This document shows positions 16,668 through 24,668 of a stretch of DNA of 62,053 nt, in pieces. Below the pieces are notes generated by a model. It had not been told where the DNA came from and made no database searches. It saw nothing but the letters and a program-made list of their open reading frames with translations. How positions within the stretch are numbered: position 1 is the first letter of the stretch; each line of letters starts with the position of its first letter. The stretch spans positions 1-62,053 of the forward strand of contig QZKI01000060.1 in NCBI GenBank assembly GCA_003598055.1. The letters run 5' to 3'. The position numbers were made by a program, and so were the translations under genes. This DNA is from Candidatus Abyssobacteria bacterium SURF_17 (lineage in GTDB: Bacteria > Abyssobacteria > SURF-5).

Positions 16668-17195
16668 TTACGAGATTTTTGAAGAGAGGGTTTCCTCAAA
16701 GACCATCTTGTCAGCGTCTTCGAACAAGGCAAAGATAATGTGATTGACGGTGTGACATTTGGTTCCAAGATGCTGCATCGCAAGGTCAATCATGATCTCC
16801 GAGCAGCGCTTGACAGAAAATCCGCCAATTCCGGTTCCAATCGCCGGAAACGCAATAGACGCAATCTTTGCCTCCTCGCCTTTGAGCAGGCTATTGCGAA
16901 CCGAATCGCGGAGAGACCGCTCTGAAACGGGTTCATCTCCCATGCTGGCGGCGTGGATGACGTACTTCGCCGGCAGTTTTCCTGCACCGGTAATTGCCGC
17001 TTCGCCGACCTTGATCGGGCCAATGCGATTGCACTCTTCTTGAATGGTCGGTCCGCCCTTCGTCCTTATGGCGCCCGCCACGCCCGACCCGAGGATGAGA
17101 TGATTGTTAGCGGCATTCACGATAGCATCAATGGCAAGCGTGGTGATGTCTGCCTGCATGACTTCGATGGTCCCATTTCCCACCGTCGCTTTCAC
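16668..17195 (-). CDS. Macro-domain protein
   Basis: This 175-residue protein is a stand-alone macro domain that binds ADP-ribose and often removes ADP-ribose or its derivatives from proteins or acetyl groups. Visible motifs: DAIVNAANNHLILGSGVAGAI (split: DAIVNAANN near 23-31 and GSGVAGAI near 36-43) and AFPAIGTGIGGFSV near 115, the loops that hold the distal ribose and pyrophosphate. GTG start with AGGAG upstream. It ends a minus-strand series with archease, RtcB and an Mth938-like protein, suggesting a link to RNA end processing. Confidence 0.9.
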   Translation of the reverse strand: MKATVGNGTIEVMQADITTLAIDAIVNAANNHLILGSGVAGAIRTKGGPTIQEECNRIGPIKVGEAAITGAGKLPAKYVIHAASMGDEPVSERSLRDSVRNSLLKGEEAKIASIAFPAIGTGIGGFSVKRCSEIMIDLAMQHLGTKCHTVNHIIFALFEDADKMVFEETLSSKIS

Positions 17196-17290
17196 GACAA
17201 CCTCTCCTTTCCCCGACTCCGGAATTATCTCTCAGTTCGCGCAAACCATATAACCGCTCCGCAGGTGCAGTGCACATCGTATGAGGTGAA

Positions 17291-17638
17291 TCAGCACGTG
17301 AGATGGAGCGCAGCCACCACACGCTTTCCTTTTTGAGAAAGCTCGTTGAACGTATCACAGGCCTTTTGCGTGGGGGCCACCACAAGCTGCACGCGCAGAT
17401 TCGAGAGCGTTTCAGCCACGCGACGGTCCACCTGCATTCTCCCGGGGTCGCCCTGTCCCACAACGAGCACTTCGGGAGGGTCTGCAAGCACTTCCGGAAT
17501 GTCCTCGAGTTGCAGCTTATGGCCTTCCTTGCGCCACCATTCCGGATGCACCTTCCCAGGATAGATAATAAGGTCTCTCCCATATTTGCGGCCATCAACA
17601 TGTATGGACCCGAAGGAGTATTTCTCGATCTTGCTCAT
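17291..17638 (-). CDS. Mth938/DUF498-domain protein
   Basis: This 115-residue protein has the small alpha/beta fold of the Mth938-like (DUF498) family, whose eukaryotic member NDUFAF3 helps complex I assembly; the bacterial role is unknown. Motifs: YSFGSIHVDGRKYGRDLIIY at the start, WWRKEGHKLQLEDI, and VLVVGQGDPGRMQV, a glycine-rich turn typical of the family. The start at 17638 lies 9 nt after AGGAGG. It sits between rtcB and the macro-domain gene. Confidence 0.85.
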   Translation of the reverse strand: MSKIEKYSFGSIHVDGRKYGRDLIIYPGKVHPEWWRKEGHKLQLEDIPEVLADPPEVLVVGQGDPGRMQVDRRVAETLSNLRVQLVVAPTQKACDTFNELSQKGKRVVAALHLTC

Positions 17639-17738
17639 CCTCAACATCCTCCTTAGGCACACACGAAAAGAACGTTCTGAACCTCAGCGCTGCCCGACAT
17701 ATCAATTCACGCGTTTGCGCGCTTCCCCATAGACAGCG

Positions 17739-19187
17739 CTATCCCTTGATAACGCCGACAGGCTTCAACTTCGCCACCCTGAGGCTGATACCCGCCGAAT
17801 GCATGACATTGACCACCCGGTTGACATCCTTGTACGCCTCGGGCATTTCCTCCGCGAGCGTCGCCCTGCCGTGCGCCATCACAATGATATTCTTATCCTC
17901 AAGCTCTCGCTTGATTGAGCGGCCCTTGCTTCGCTTGATTGCCTGCGACCGGCTTAGTACTCTGCCTGCTCCATGGCACGTGGAGCCAAACGTTTGTTCC
18001 ATGGCGGCCTTGGTGCCCACGCAGAGATACGACTCCCTCCCCATGTCGCCCGGAATGAGCACCGGCTGTCCGATGCTTCTGTAGTCCGCAGGCAGGTCAG
18101 GATGACCCGGTGGAAATGCGCGAGTGGCCCCCTTCCGATGCACCCAGAGCATACGCTCCTTGCCGTTGACAGAGTGTTTCTCGTATTTGGCCATATTGTG
18201 GCAGACATCATAAACGAGCCTCATGCCCAAATCGCGCGGGCTCAGCCCGAGAGCTCGCTCGAACGCCCGACGGGTGAGATGCATGATCACCTGTCGGTTC
18301 GCCCATGCGTAGTTCGCCGCTGCGGCCATGGCGGCAGCGTAATCGCGACCTTCTTCCGATTCGGCGGGTGCGCAGGCCAGTTGCCTGTCAGGCAGCTCTA
18401 TCTTATACTTCTCCGCGGCGCGCGTCATAACTTTCAAATAATCATCGCAGATTTGATATCCGAAGCCGCGGGAGCCGCAATGTATGAGCACCGTCACTGT
18501 GCCCTCCTCGATGCCGAATGCCCGTGCAGCCTCGGGATGGTAAATGGTATCCACCACTCCCACTTCAAGGAAATGGTTGCCGGAACCCAGGGTGCCCACC
18601 TGGGCGAGACCGCGCTCCATCGCGTGTTCACTCACCTTGTCGGGGTCGGCGTGGGGGAGACAACCGCCCTGCTCCGCATGTGTTACGTCAGCCTCGTTCC
18701 CGTGTCCCCGGTCGACTGCCCATTGCGACCCCTTCATAATCAGCTTCCGTTGATCCGATACGCTGAGCTTTTCAATCGCGCCTTTGGCGCCCACTCCAGT
18801 TGGAATTGTCTGAAAGAGTTCGGTGACCAGCTCGCGGAGTTTGGGCCTCACATCCTGAATGGAAAGGTTGGTGCGCATCAGGCGTACACCGCAATTTATG
18901 TCGTACCCAACTCCGCCGGGTGATATCACGCCCCCTTCTCCAGGGTCAGTTGCGGCGACACCGCCGATCGGGAAACCATATCCCCAATGGATATCGGGCA
19001 TAGCGAGCGAATACTTCACGACCCCGGGAAGCGTCGCGACATTGGCCGCTTGCTGGGGGCTCTTGTCGTTGCTGAGGGCATTCATGATCTCTTCGTCGGC
19101 ATATATTCTCGCAGGCACACGCATCGCGCCCGTCCGCTCGATTTCATAAATGTAGTCGGAAACCTTTCGGATAGAAATCTCACTCAT
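17739..19187 (-). CDS. rtcB: RNA-splicing ligase RtcB
   Basis: This 482-residue Mn/GTP-dependent ligase joins 2',3'-cyclic phosphate or 3'-phosphate RNA ends to 5'-OH ends. Visible residues: GVGYDINCGVRL (metal-binding Cys99), the HCGSRGFGYQ metal-binding segment, HRKGATRAFPPGHPDL with the guanylylated His, and CHGAGRVLSRSQA. Length is standard for bacterial RtcB with no intein. The archease gene lies just upstream (19 nt gap), the usual activating partner. Confidence 0.97.
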   Translation of the reverse strand: MSEISIRKVSDYIYEIERTGAMRVPARIYADEEIMNALSNDKSPQQAANVATLPGVVKYSLAMPDIHWGYGFPIGGVAATDPGEGGVISPGGVGYDINCGVRLMRTNLSIQDVRPKLRELVTELFQTIPTGVGAKGAIEKLSVSDQRKLIMKGSQWAVDRGHGNEADVTHAEQGGCLPHADPDKVSEHAMERGLAQVGTLGSGNHFLEVGVVDTIYHPEAARAFGIEEGTVTVLIHCGSRGFGYQICDDYLKVMTRAAEKYKIELPDRQLACAPAESEEGRDYAAAMAAAANYAWANRQVIMHLTRRAFERALGLSPRDLGMRLVYDVCHNMAKYEKHSVNGKERMLWVHRKGATRAFPPGHPDLPADYRSIGQPVLIPGDMGRESYLCVGTKAAMEQTFGSTCHGAGRVLSRSQAIKRSKGRSIKRELEDKNIIVMAHGRATLAEEMPEAYKDVNRVVNVMHSAGISLRVAKLKPVGVIKG

Positions 19188-19206
19188 TACAGTTCAGCTC
19201 CGGTTA

Positions 19207-19665
19207 TCAAACATCAAATATGACCTTGGCCTGCCACCCGTCGTCTGTGCGTGAAACCTCTAATTGGTAATATGTGGCCGCCTTCACATTTTCCCCAATC
19301 GAGTGAACCTGAGCGTCGTACGGCTCGCCCATTACGGAGCCCTCAACGGAGGTCTCGGTCACGGAATCCACCTCGAACCTGCTGAAGAACATCCCCGTCA
19401 CATCAGCCCTGAACACAAGCTCGTTCAGCCATGTGACCAGTAATTCCTCGAAGCCGTCAGCCTTCAGGCTCACCTCCGCCTTCTTCTCCGGTTTGACCTT
19501 GGAAATATCAACCATGAGATCAAACATGGCGCATGCAGCGAGCGCAAAAAGCTCTTCAGGATTCTTCGCTCGCACGCGAATCCCGATATCGGCGGTGTGT
19601 TCGATAATTTCGTACCTGCTCCGTATTTGCCTGGCATCCACTATTGCTCTCGCCACCGGTTTCAC
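19207..19665 (-). CDS. Archease
   Basis: This protein of up to 152 residues is the archease that activates RtcB by promoting guanylylation. The family signature YEIIEHTADIGIRVRA (18-33) carries the metal-binding Asp26, and the protein ends as archeases do with KAATYYQLEVSRTDDGWQAKVIFDV-type strands (given here in part: KVIFDV). Two GTG starts are possible: 19665, directly after the stop of the previous gene, or 19656, which has GAGGTG at better spacing. I favour the second but list the longer frame. Confidence 0.93.
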   Translation of the reverse strand: MKPVARAIVDARQIRSRYEIIEHTADIGIRVRAKNPEELFALAACAMFDLMVDISKVKPEKKAEVSLKADGFEELLVTWLNELVFRADVTGMFFSRFEVDSVTETSVEGSVMGEPYDAQVHSIGENVKAATYYQLEVSRTDDGWQAKVIFDV

Positions 19666-19666
19666 C

Positions 19667-20314
19667 TCATAAAAACATTGATAGCAATTCTCTTCCTACA
19701 AGTATAATAAACCCAGTGGCGATTAGCAAAGCCGCAACGGCTCGAAAGCGCGCTGAAGAAAACCGACTCCAGGCTAACAAGAGGAGAATGGTAAGGAGGT
19801 CAAGACAGGCGAGGCATTTAAAGTATGAATCCGGATGGCGAACGAGGGATGGCTGCCTCGTGAAGAAAAGGGCGTCCACATAGAAGAGCAGGTGCGCCGC
19901 ACTCAGACTTATCAAGAAGAAGGCGCCAACCACCACATTGACCTTCTGTGATGTGCGGATAGCATGCTCGTCCTTGGGCTCTGGGCCGGACGTATTGCTC
20001 CAGGGCCTCATCTCCGGAGTAGGCAGATGCTCGAAGCAGGATAAGCAATATATCACCCCAAGCGTGGTCAGGCGATATCCATTTATGAGTGAGCCGCCGC
20101 AGCTCGAGCACCGCCCGTGAAGGTACAGTTCAGCAGCGCGCTCTCGCGCCTTTTCCTGAATCGCGCCGCTGAAACAGTCGTTGCAGAAACGAAGTCCCAG
20201 CGGACTCTCGCGGTATTGCTCGCCGAGAGGCGTTCCACATCGAGCACATACCGCATGCTCAGGCCAGGGGGTGTGCTCATCGGGTGACATGAGGTGGTCC
20301 CGGAACCGGCCCAA
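19667..20314 (-). CDS. Zinc-ribbon membrane protein, unknown function
   Basis: This protein of up to 215 residues has two CxxC...CxxC treble-clef or zinc-ribbon units in its first 95 residues (CARCGTPL...CNDCFSG and CSSCGGSL...CLSCFEH). Three hydrophobic helices follow (about residues 128-150, 163-183, 190-213), so it should be an inner-membrane protein with a cytosolic zinc domain. The start is uncertain: TTG at 20314 lacks a ribosome binding site and ATG at 20290 is an alternative. Its stop abuts archease, so it belongs to the rtcB operon. I do not recognise the family. Confidence 0.65.
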   Translation of the reverse strand: MGRFRDHLMSPDEHTPWPEHAVCARCGTPLGEQYRESPLGLRFCNDCFSGAIQEKARERAAELYLHGRCSSCGGSLINGYRLTTLGVIYCLSCFEHLPTPEMRPWSNTSGPEPKDEHAIRTSQKVNVVVGAFFLISLSAAHLLFYVDALFFTRQPSLVRHPDSYFKCLACLDLLTILLLLAWSRFSSARFRAVAALLIATGFIILVGRELLSMFL

Positions 20315-20444
20315 AAACGGGAATTCCGGTAGGGAAATATTCTCGATAGCAGTCTAAGCTTGCGCTCGGTGGGCGGACGGAATGATGTGGAGGCTCTTTC
20401 GACGTGCTGAGATACTCTGACAGCGAATCTCGCCGCCACATATG

Positions 20445-20876
20445 CTATTTTCTTGCCGAAGGGACTATCCTGGATGGTCCCTGTTGCGGAGCTGTTGGCC
20501 CAGTTCTTACGAGCGCCTTGACACGCTTTATCAGGTCACGCGTATTAAACGGCTTCGTCAGAAAATCGTCCGCGAGCTTCGTTGTCCCCTCATCTTCGAG
20601 ACGCTTTGTCTCAACGAGGTTCCCCGTGAGCAACATCGCCGGCGTGTCCCTGAACTTGGAGCTGCGACGCATCATCTGGAGCAACTTGATGCCCGTCACT
20701 TTAGGCATCACAACATCCAGGATGACCGCGTCGAACGAGGCCTTGCGAAGGAGCTTGAACGCCTGCTCTCCATCGCGGGCCGTTCGGACATCCAATCCTT
20801 CGTGCTCCAAGATTGCCTTCAACACCTCCAAAACATCCGGGTCATCATCGGCAATGAGCACTCGCTTCTTTCCCAT
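20445..20876 (-). CDS. Single-domain response regulator
   Basis: This 143-residue CheY-like receiver has no output domain. Acidic pocket D10-D12 (VLIADDDPDV), phosphoacceptor Asp54 (VILDVVMPKVTG), Thr in MLLTGN and Lys in FLTKPFN are all in place; about 20 basic residues follow. The start at 20876 is chosen by the GGGGGGAG just upstream. A promoter lies about 200 nt upstream. The soluble histidine kinase at 22753 is encoded on the other strand nearby and could be its partner, but that is a guess. Confidence 0.9.
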   Translation of the reverse strand: MGKKRVLIADDDPDVLEVLKAILEHEGLDVRTARDGEQAFKLLRKASFDAVILDVVMPKVTGIKLLQMMRRSSKFRDTPAMLLTGNLVETKRLEDEGTTKLADDFLTKPFNTRDLIKRVKALVRTGPTAPQQGPSRIVPSARK

Positions 20877-21079
20877 ATCGCTCCCCCCCAGAGTTGCGCA
20901 GCAAAACAGGCCATACGGATAACCATGAAAGCTTGCTGTCGGGGGCATTCTCTCTTCGTCTTATTGCAAAGATATGGGAGCTGCGTATGACGATAACCTC
21001 TGTATGATTCAACTCGCGATGAAGCAGCGCTGAAATAGATGATTATAACGCGTGATGTATTCTCCCCCTTCAGGCGCAC

Positions 21080-21108
21080 ATTGTAACACGTGCCCGGGGA
21101 ATTTTCAA
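21080..21108 (-). promoter_or_regulatory. Promoter of the response regulator gene
   Basis: On the minus strand TTGAAA (21103-21108) and TACAAT (21080-21085) are 17 nt apart. A transcript would start near 21073, about 200 nt before the start codon. Confidence 0.65.
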
Positions 21109-21333
21109 GCGCAAAAGCTCCAGCCAAAAATTTCAGCGCGAAAATCCCTCTTTCCAGCAGGTGATACTGCGCCGGCGGAGCGGGCTCACGAGACGAAGTG
21201 AGAACAGTGCCGTGCCAGTCCGTGTTTACATAAATCCTCCGAGGGTACCTTGGCTTAGAAGACGCCCTTTGAATAGTCGGGTTCCGCGGGACGTCTCATA
21301 TATGGTCGGTAGGAGGCTGAATCGGCAGGCTGC

Positions 21334-21361
21334 TTGATTTTTTCAACCGAACTAGTATAAT
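21334..21361 (+). promoter_or_regulatory. Promoter of the HEAT-repeat/kinase operon
   Basis: TTGATT (21334-21339) and TATAAT (21356-21361) are 16 nt apart, giving a start near 21368 and a leader of about 70 nt. Confidence 0.6.
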
Positions 21362-21439
21362 AAAAAGAGGCTTGGTTTACAGAGTAATAAGCGTTTGTAT
21401 GTACCAATGTTCGCCGAATCATTAGAGGGGGGACGAAAC

Positions 21440-22756
21440 TTGGCAAAGAGCGCGGCGGCGCACAAGAGCCAAGATGGTGCCACTCGGATATTCATAACGG
21501 CCGTCATTCTATTATTACCTGTGCTTCCTGCGGCGTCCGGGGTCTGTTTTGCGGCAGCGAGAGAAGGTCAACTTACTGTAGCGCAAGAAAAAACCCCTCC
21601 GCTTTTTGTCGATGTTTCCTGCACAACCGAGGACCTCATCAGGGCGCTTGACCGTTCGGACTTGAAACATCAGCGCCGATATGCAGCCGAATTGCTCGGG
21701 AGTCGTGGCGCGAAGGAAGCCGTTCCGAACCTCCTCAGAGCTCTCAAAGACCCCGAGGAAGTGGTTCAGAAGGCGGCGGCAGAAGCCCTCGCAAAACTCG
21801 GCGACAGCAACTCCTTCGATGAGTTAATCCGGAATCTCACTGACTCGTCTCCTACCGTAAGGATGTATTCCTCATATGTTCTGGGAAGACTCGCCAAGAA
21901 AGACGATTACAAGGTCATTGATGCGCTTCAGGACGCCGCTGTTGACAGCGATCAGAATGTCAGAGTCGAGGTCATTTACGCGTTGTACACGATCGGCTCA
22001 CCCTCGAGCAGGGAGATCTTTGTAAAAGGCTTAAATGACCCTGACCCAAGAATCAGAATGCACTCGGCGAATGCGCTCGGCGCGCTGAAGGGACGCGAGG
22101 CTGGCTGGGCGCTTGCAGTTGCGCTTTCGCGCGAGAGCAATGAGAATGTCAGACGTACCATTGCCTCCGCCCTTGGCAAAGTCGGAAGCGCACATTCAGT
22201 TGAAGCTCTCATAGGCGCGCTCTCGGCTGAATCCGCATCCGTGAGAGCGGACATCGCAATTGCCCTCGGCGAAGCAAAGACTCCGGAAGCGATTCGTGCA
22301 TTGACCAAATTGCTTGCCGAGGACCCAAGTTCCGAAGTGCGTGAAAAGGCGGCGATTAGCCTGCTCAACGCTAAGGACCCCTCCTCAGTTTCCGCCTTGG
22401 CTGCTGCACTGAGTGACCGCGTCGTCATCGTGCGCAGACCTGTCTCGGAAGCGCTTGTAGGCCTCGCGAATCCCACGATTGTTGACGAACTCGTCGATGC
22501 ATTGGCCGACACGGATACCACAGTCGCCGATAACGCGATGGCTGCATTGATTGGCATGGATGATCTTGCGGCTGTCCCCAAACTGATGAGTGTGCTTGAT
22601 GGTCCAAATCGGCAGCAGACAACCCGGGCACTGGTGGTCCTGAGGGAAATTACCCACAGGGAATATGGTTCTGATGTCGCAAAGTGGAAAGTGTGGTTTG
22701 AAGAGAACTTCAAGACGGGGCCAAGTCAACAAGTGGACTCCGGGAGTGGGACGTGA
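21440..22756 (+). CDS. Secreted or periplasmic HEAT-repeat protein
   Basis: This 438-residue protein begins with a signal-like segment (IFITAVILLLPVLPAASGVC after a basic N-terminus) and then has about nine to ten HEAT repeats of roughly 31 residues, e.g. HQRRYAAELLGSRGAKEAVP, VRMYSSYVLGRLAKKDDYKV, VRADIAIALGEAKTPEAIRA. Such solenoids are protein-binding scaffolds. A TTG start at 21440 is chosen because AGAGGGGGG precedes it by 7 nt and it places the basic residues before the hydrophobic stretch; ATGs at 21395 and 21407 lack a site. The kinase gene overlaps its stop (GTGA), suggesting joint function in signalling. Confidence 0.8.
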   Translation: MAKSAAAHKSQDGATRIFITAVILLLPVLPAASGVCFAAAREGQLTVAQEKTPPLFVDVSCTTEDLIRALDRSDLKHQRRYAAELLGSRGAKEAVPNLLRALKDPEEVVQKAAAEALAKLGDSNSFDELIRNLTDSSPTVRMYSSYVLGRLAKKDDYKVIDALQDAAVDSDQNVRVEVIYALYTIGSPSSREIFVKGLNDPDPRIRMHSANALGALKGREAGWALAVALSRESNENVRRTIASALGKVGSAHSVEALIGALSAESASVRADIAIALGEAKTPEAIRALTKLLAEDPSSEVREKAAISLLNAKDPSSVSALAAALSDRVVIVRRPVSEALVGLANPTIVDELVDALADTDTTVADNAMAALIGMDDLAAVPKLMSVLDGPNRQQTTRALVVLREITHREYGSDVAKWKVWFEENFKTGPSQQVDSGSGT

Positions 22757-23475
22757 AAGACGACAGCCGAGCGAACACATCATCAAGAATGATAGCGCAA
22801 CTCGTTGCTTGTCAAAAACTCGTTCTTCTGGGGCGGCTCTCCTCAAACATCACTCATGAGGTCAATAATCATCTCACGGGAGTCACGGGTTACGCGCAGC
22901 TCCTCCTCGCACAGGAACGCGCACAGGCGGTCGCGCGGGAACTGGAGATGATCAACTCTTCGGCAAACAAGTGCCAGAAGCTGGTCGCAGACTTCAAGCG
23001 CATAGCCCACTTTGGGAATAGGGAGAGGGAGTACGATAACATTAATTTTATCATTCGGGCTTCGGTGGAGTTGCTCCGTAATCAGTTCGTGAAGAAGTCG
23101 TTTGAAATAATCGAGAATTATTCTCCTGATATTCCACCTGTCGAAGTCGATACGCCCGGATTGGGTCAAGCATTCTTGAACATAATTCAAAATGCCTTCG
23201 AGGCTATCGAGGAAAAGGGAACACGTCTCGCAATCACCACACTCGAGGAGAAAGGCGGTCTTGTCGCTATGTTTGAGGACGATGGCGCAGGGTTGACGGA
23301 GGAAGCACGCAAGCATCTGTTTACCCCGTTTTTCACCACGAAGACAAGACCATGGTGCCTCGGACTCGGGCTCGCGGCCACAAAGATGCTCGTCGAGTCG
23401 CACAACGGATCCATCGAGATAAAAGACCGACCGGGCGGTGGAACGTGCGTCAGAGTCATCTTGCCTTGTCAGTAG
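22753..23475 (+). CDS. Soluble histidine kinase
   Basis: This 240-residue kinase consists of only a HisKA-type dimerisation helix pair and an ATPase domain, with no membrane or sensory part. The H-box is LSSNITHEVNNHLTG (His35), the N-box NIIQNAFEAIEEKG, and the G boxes DDGAGL and GLGLAATK. In the F-box/G2 region, FTPFFTTKTRPWCLGLGL has WC where GxGxGLGL is usual, a small departure. GTG start overlapping the HEAT-repeat gene's stop. It may receive signals through that protein or act on the single-domain receiver at 20445. Confidence 0.9.
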   Translation: MKDDSRANTSSRMIAQLVACQKLVLLGRLSSNITHEVNNHLTGVTGYAQLLLAQERAQAVARELEMINSSANKCQKLVADFKRIAHFGNREREYDNINFIIRASVELLRNQFVKKSFEIIENYSPDIPPVEVDTPGLGQAFLNIIQNAFEAIEEKGTRLAITTLEEKGGLVAMFEDDGAGLTEEARKHLFTPFFTTKTRPWCLGLGLAATKMLVESHNGSIEIKDRPGGGTCVRVILPCQ

Positions 23476-23506
23476 CATGGGAATGCAACAGGTAAATGGA
23501 GCCGGG

Positions 23507-23731
23507 ATGAAGATCACGATTGAGACCGTCGAGAATTTCCTGAAAAGTCTGGAATGCCGCTACGAACGGGAAAAAATGTCCCTCGCAGGCGTCGAAAACG
23601 TGGAAATACGACTGTTCAATCATTCCACCGGAGAACAAGCTGCGCGCCTCGAGTTCATTAGTAACGTGCTGACCAAGATTGACTATTGGGACCAAAACAA
23701 AAAGACGATAGAAAGCATCAAGTGGGAGTAG
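23507..23731 (+). CDS. Small hypothetical protein in the kinase operon
   Basis: This 74-residue acidic, probably helical/beta protein (MKITIETVENFLKSLECRYE ... FISNVLTKIDYWDQNKKTIE) has no family I recognise. The start at 23507 has GGAG 5 nt upstream; an ATG at 23477 would add ten residues. It follows the kinase by 31 nt on the same strand and may be a regulator of it. Confidence 0.55.
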   Translation: MKITIETVENFLKSLECRYEREKMSLAGVENVEIRLFNHSTGEQAARLEFISNVLTKIDYWDQNKKTIESIKWE

Positions 23732-23790
23732 CTTGTCCCCGGTACCAGAACCCCTGCTACGGACAATCTAGTGTAGGAGGTGATTTCTCG

Positions 23791-24663
23791 CTAGACACTG
23801 ATTTCTGAGTATCGTACAAGTTGAACTCCGCTCCGATTTATTGTCGCCACCATCCCGGCAGAACAAAGTGCAGCAAGTTCCCGTTCCCACCTATATCCCC
23901 ATGGATGGTTCTGACTGAGACGGACATCATCGACCCCCGGATGGCATGAAAGCTCAGTAATTCCATCGGGAACATTCGTGACGAGATTCTCCATTTCGAC
24001 ATCCGACAATCGGCCCGAAAACTCGACTCCTACGTAGTAATCGGCACAACGCAGCCCGGCTTCAGTCAAGCGGGGTGAGTCGATTGCGGCAGTACCCCTC
24101 AGGGAGGCAACTTTCAGGCGTTGCATGATACCGGCGGCGGTCGGCCTGCCACGAGAAAATTGGCATTTCAGCGGCAGCCGCAACCACGTGACTCCAAACT
24201 GTTGAGCAAGCCCAGTCACGAGGCGGAACACCGCAGGAACAAGGTGGATATGCTGATGGCTGTCAATATGAGTAATCCTGATTCCTGTGGAGTGGATTTT
24301 CTCCAGTTGCGCCGTCAATTCCAACCTGATCTGGGTCAAACTCACGAGGCCGAGGACTATTCGGCCGGCAAGGCTGACCGGATTCTGGGGTAACAGACCG
24401 TCGCCCTTGACGAGACTCGGAACCTGCGTTGGCGGGAGCACCGGCATTCCGACGAGGGAGGGACCTCGCGTGAGCGTCAGGTGTGCGCCCACGTCGAGCC
24501 GTGGATTGTCGCGGGCAAGCTCTATGGCGTGGCCGAATGCCGAGCCCGTGGGTATGAGAGACGCGCTCGTTACCACACCCCGCCGATGTGCCTCGATGAT
24601 TCCCCGGTTTACCTCTTCTTCAAGGCCAAAATCATCCGCGTTTATTATTAGGAGTTTTGCCAT
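23791..24663 (-). CDS. YdjC/ChbG/HpnK-family deacetylase
   Basis: This 290-residue protein belongs to the YdjC-type carbohydrate deacetylase family, which removes N-acetyl groups from sugars such as chitobiose or hopanoid-linked glucosamine. Visible metal-site motifs: LLIINADDFGLEEEVNRGI at the start (Asp pair), DVGAHLTLT, and THIDSHQHIHLVP with the His ligands; ELSCHPGVDD follows near the C-terminus. The start at 24663 gives the family's standard N-terminus, 5 nt after the upstream stop. Its neighbours are a GT39-like and a GT2 glycosyltransferase, so it probably trims a lipid-linked sugar. Confidence 0.88.
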   Translation of the reverse strand: MAKLLIINADDFGLEEEVNRGIIEAHRRGVVTSASLIPTGSAFGHAIELARDNPRLDVGAHLTLTRGPSLVGMPVLPPTQVPSLVKGDGLLPQNPVSLAGRIVLGLVSLTQIRLELTAQLEKIHSTGIRITHIDSHQHIHLVPAVFRLVTGLAQQFGVTWLRLPLKCQFSRGRPTAAGIMQRLKVASLRGTAAIDSPRLTEAGLRCADYYVGVEFSGRLSDVEMENLVTNVPDGITELSCHPGVDDVRLSQNHPWGYRWERELAALCSAGMVATINRSGVQLVRYSEISV

Positions 24664-24668
24664 AAGAT

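Larger units (their letters stand above)
20877..21439. other. Divergent intergenic region with two promoters
   Basis: About 560 bases hold no gene I can support. They contain a minus-strand promoter for the response regulator and a plus-strand promoter for the HEAT-repeat operon, described separately. The long leaders (about 200 nt on the minus side) are unexplained. Confidence 0.7.

Noticed and set aside
17973..18923. 316-residue open frame antisense to rtcB
   Set aside because: It lies wholly opposite the conserved RtcB reading frame and shows no recognisable protein pattern; codon structure follows the rtcB strand.
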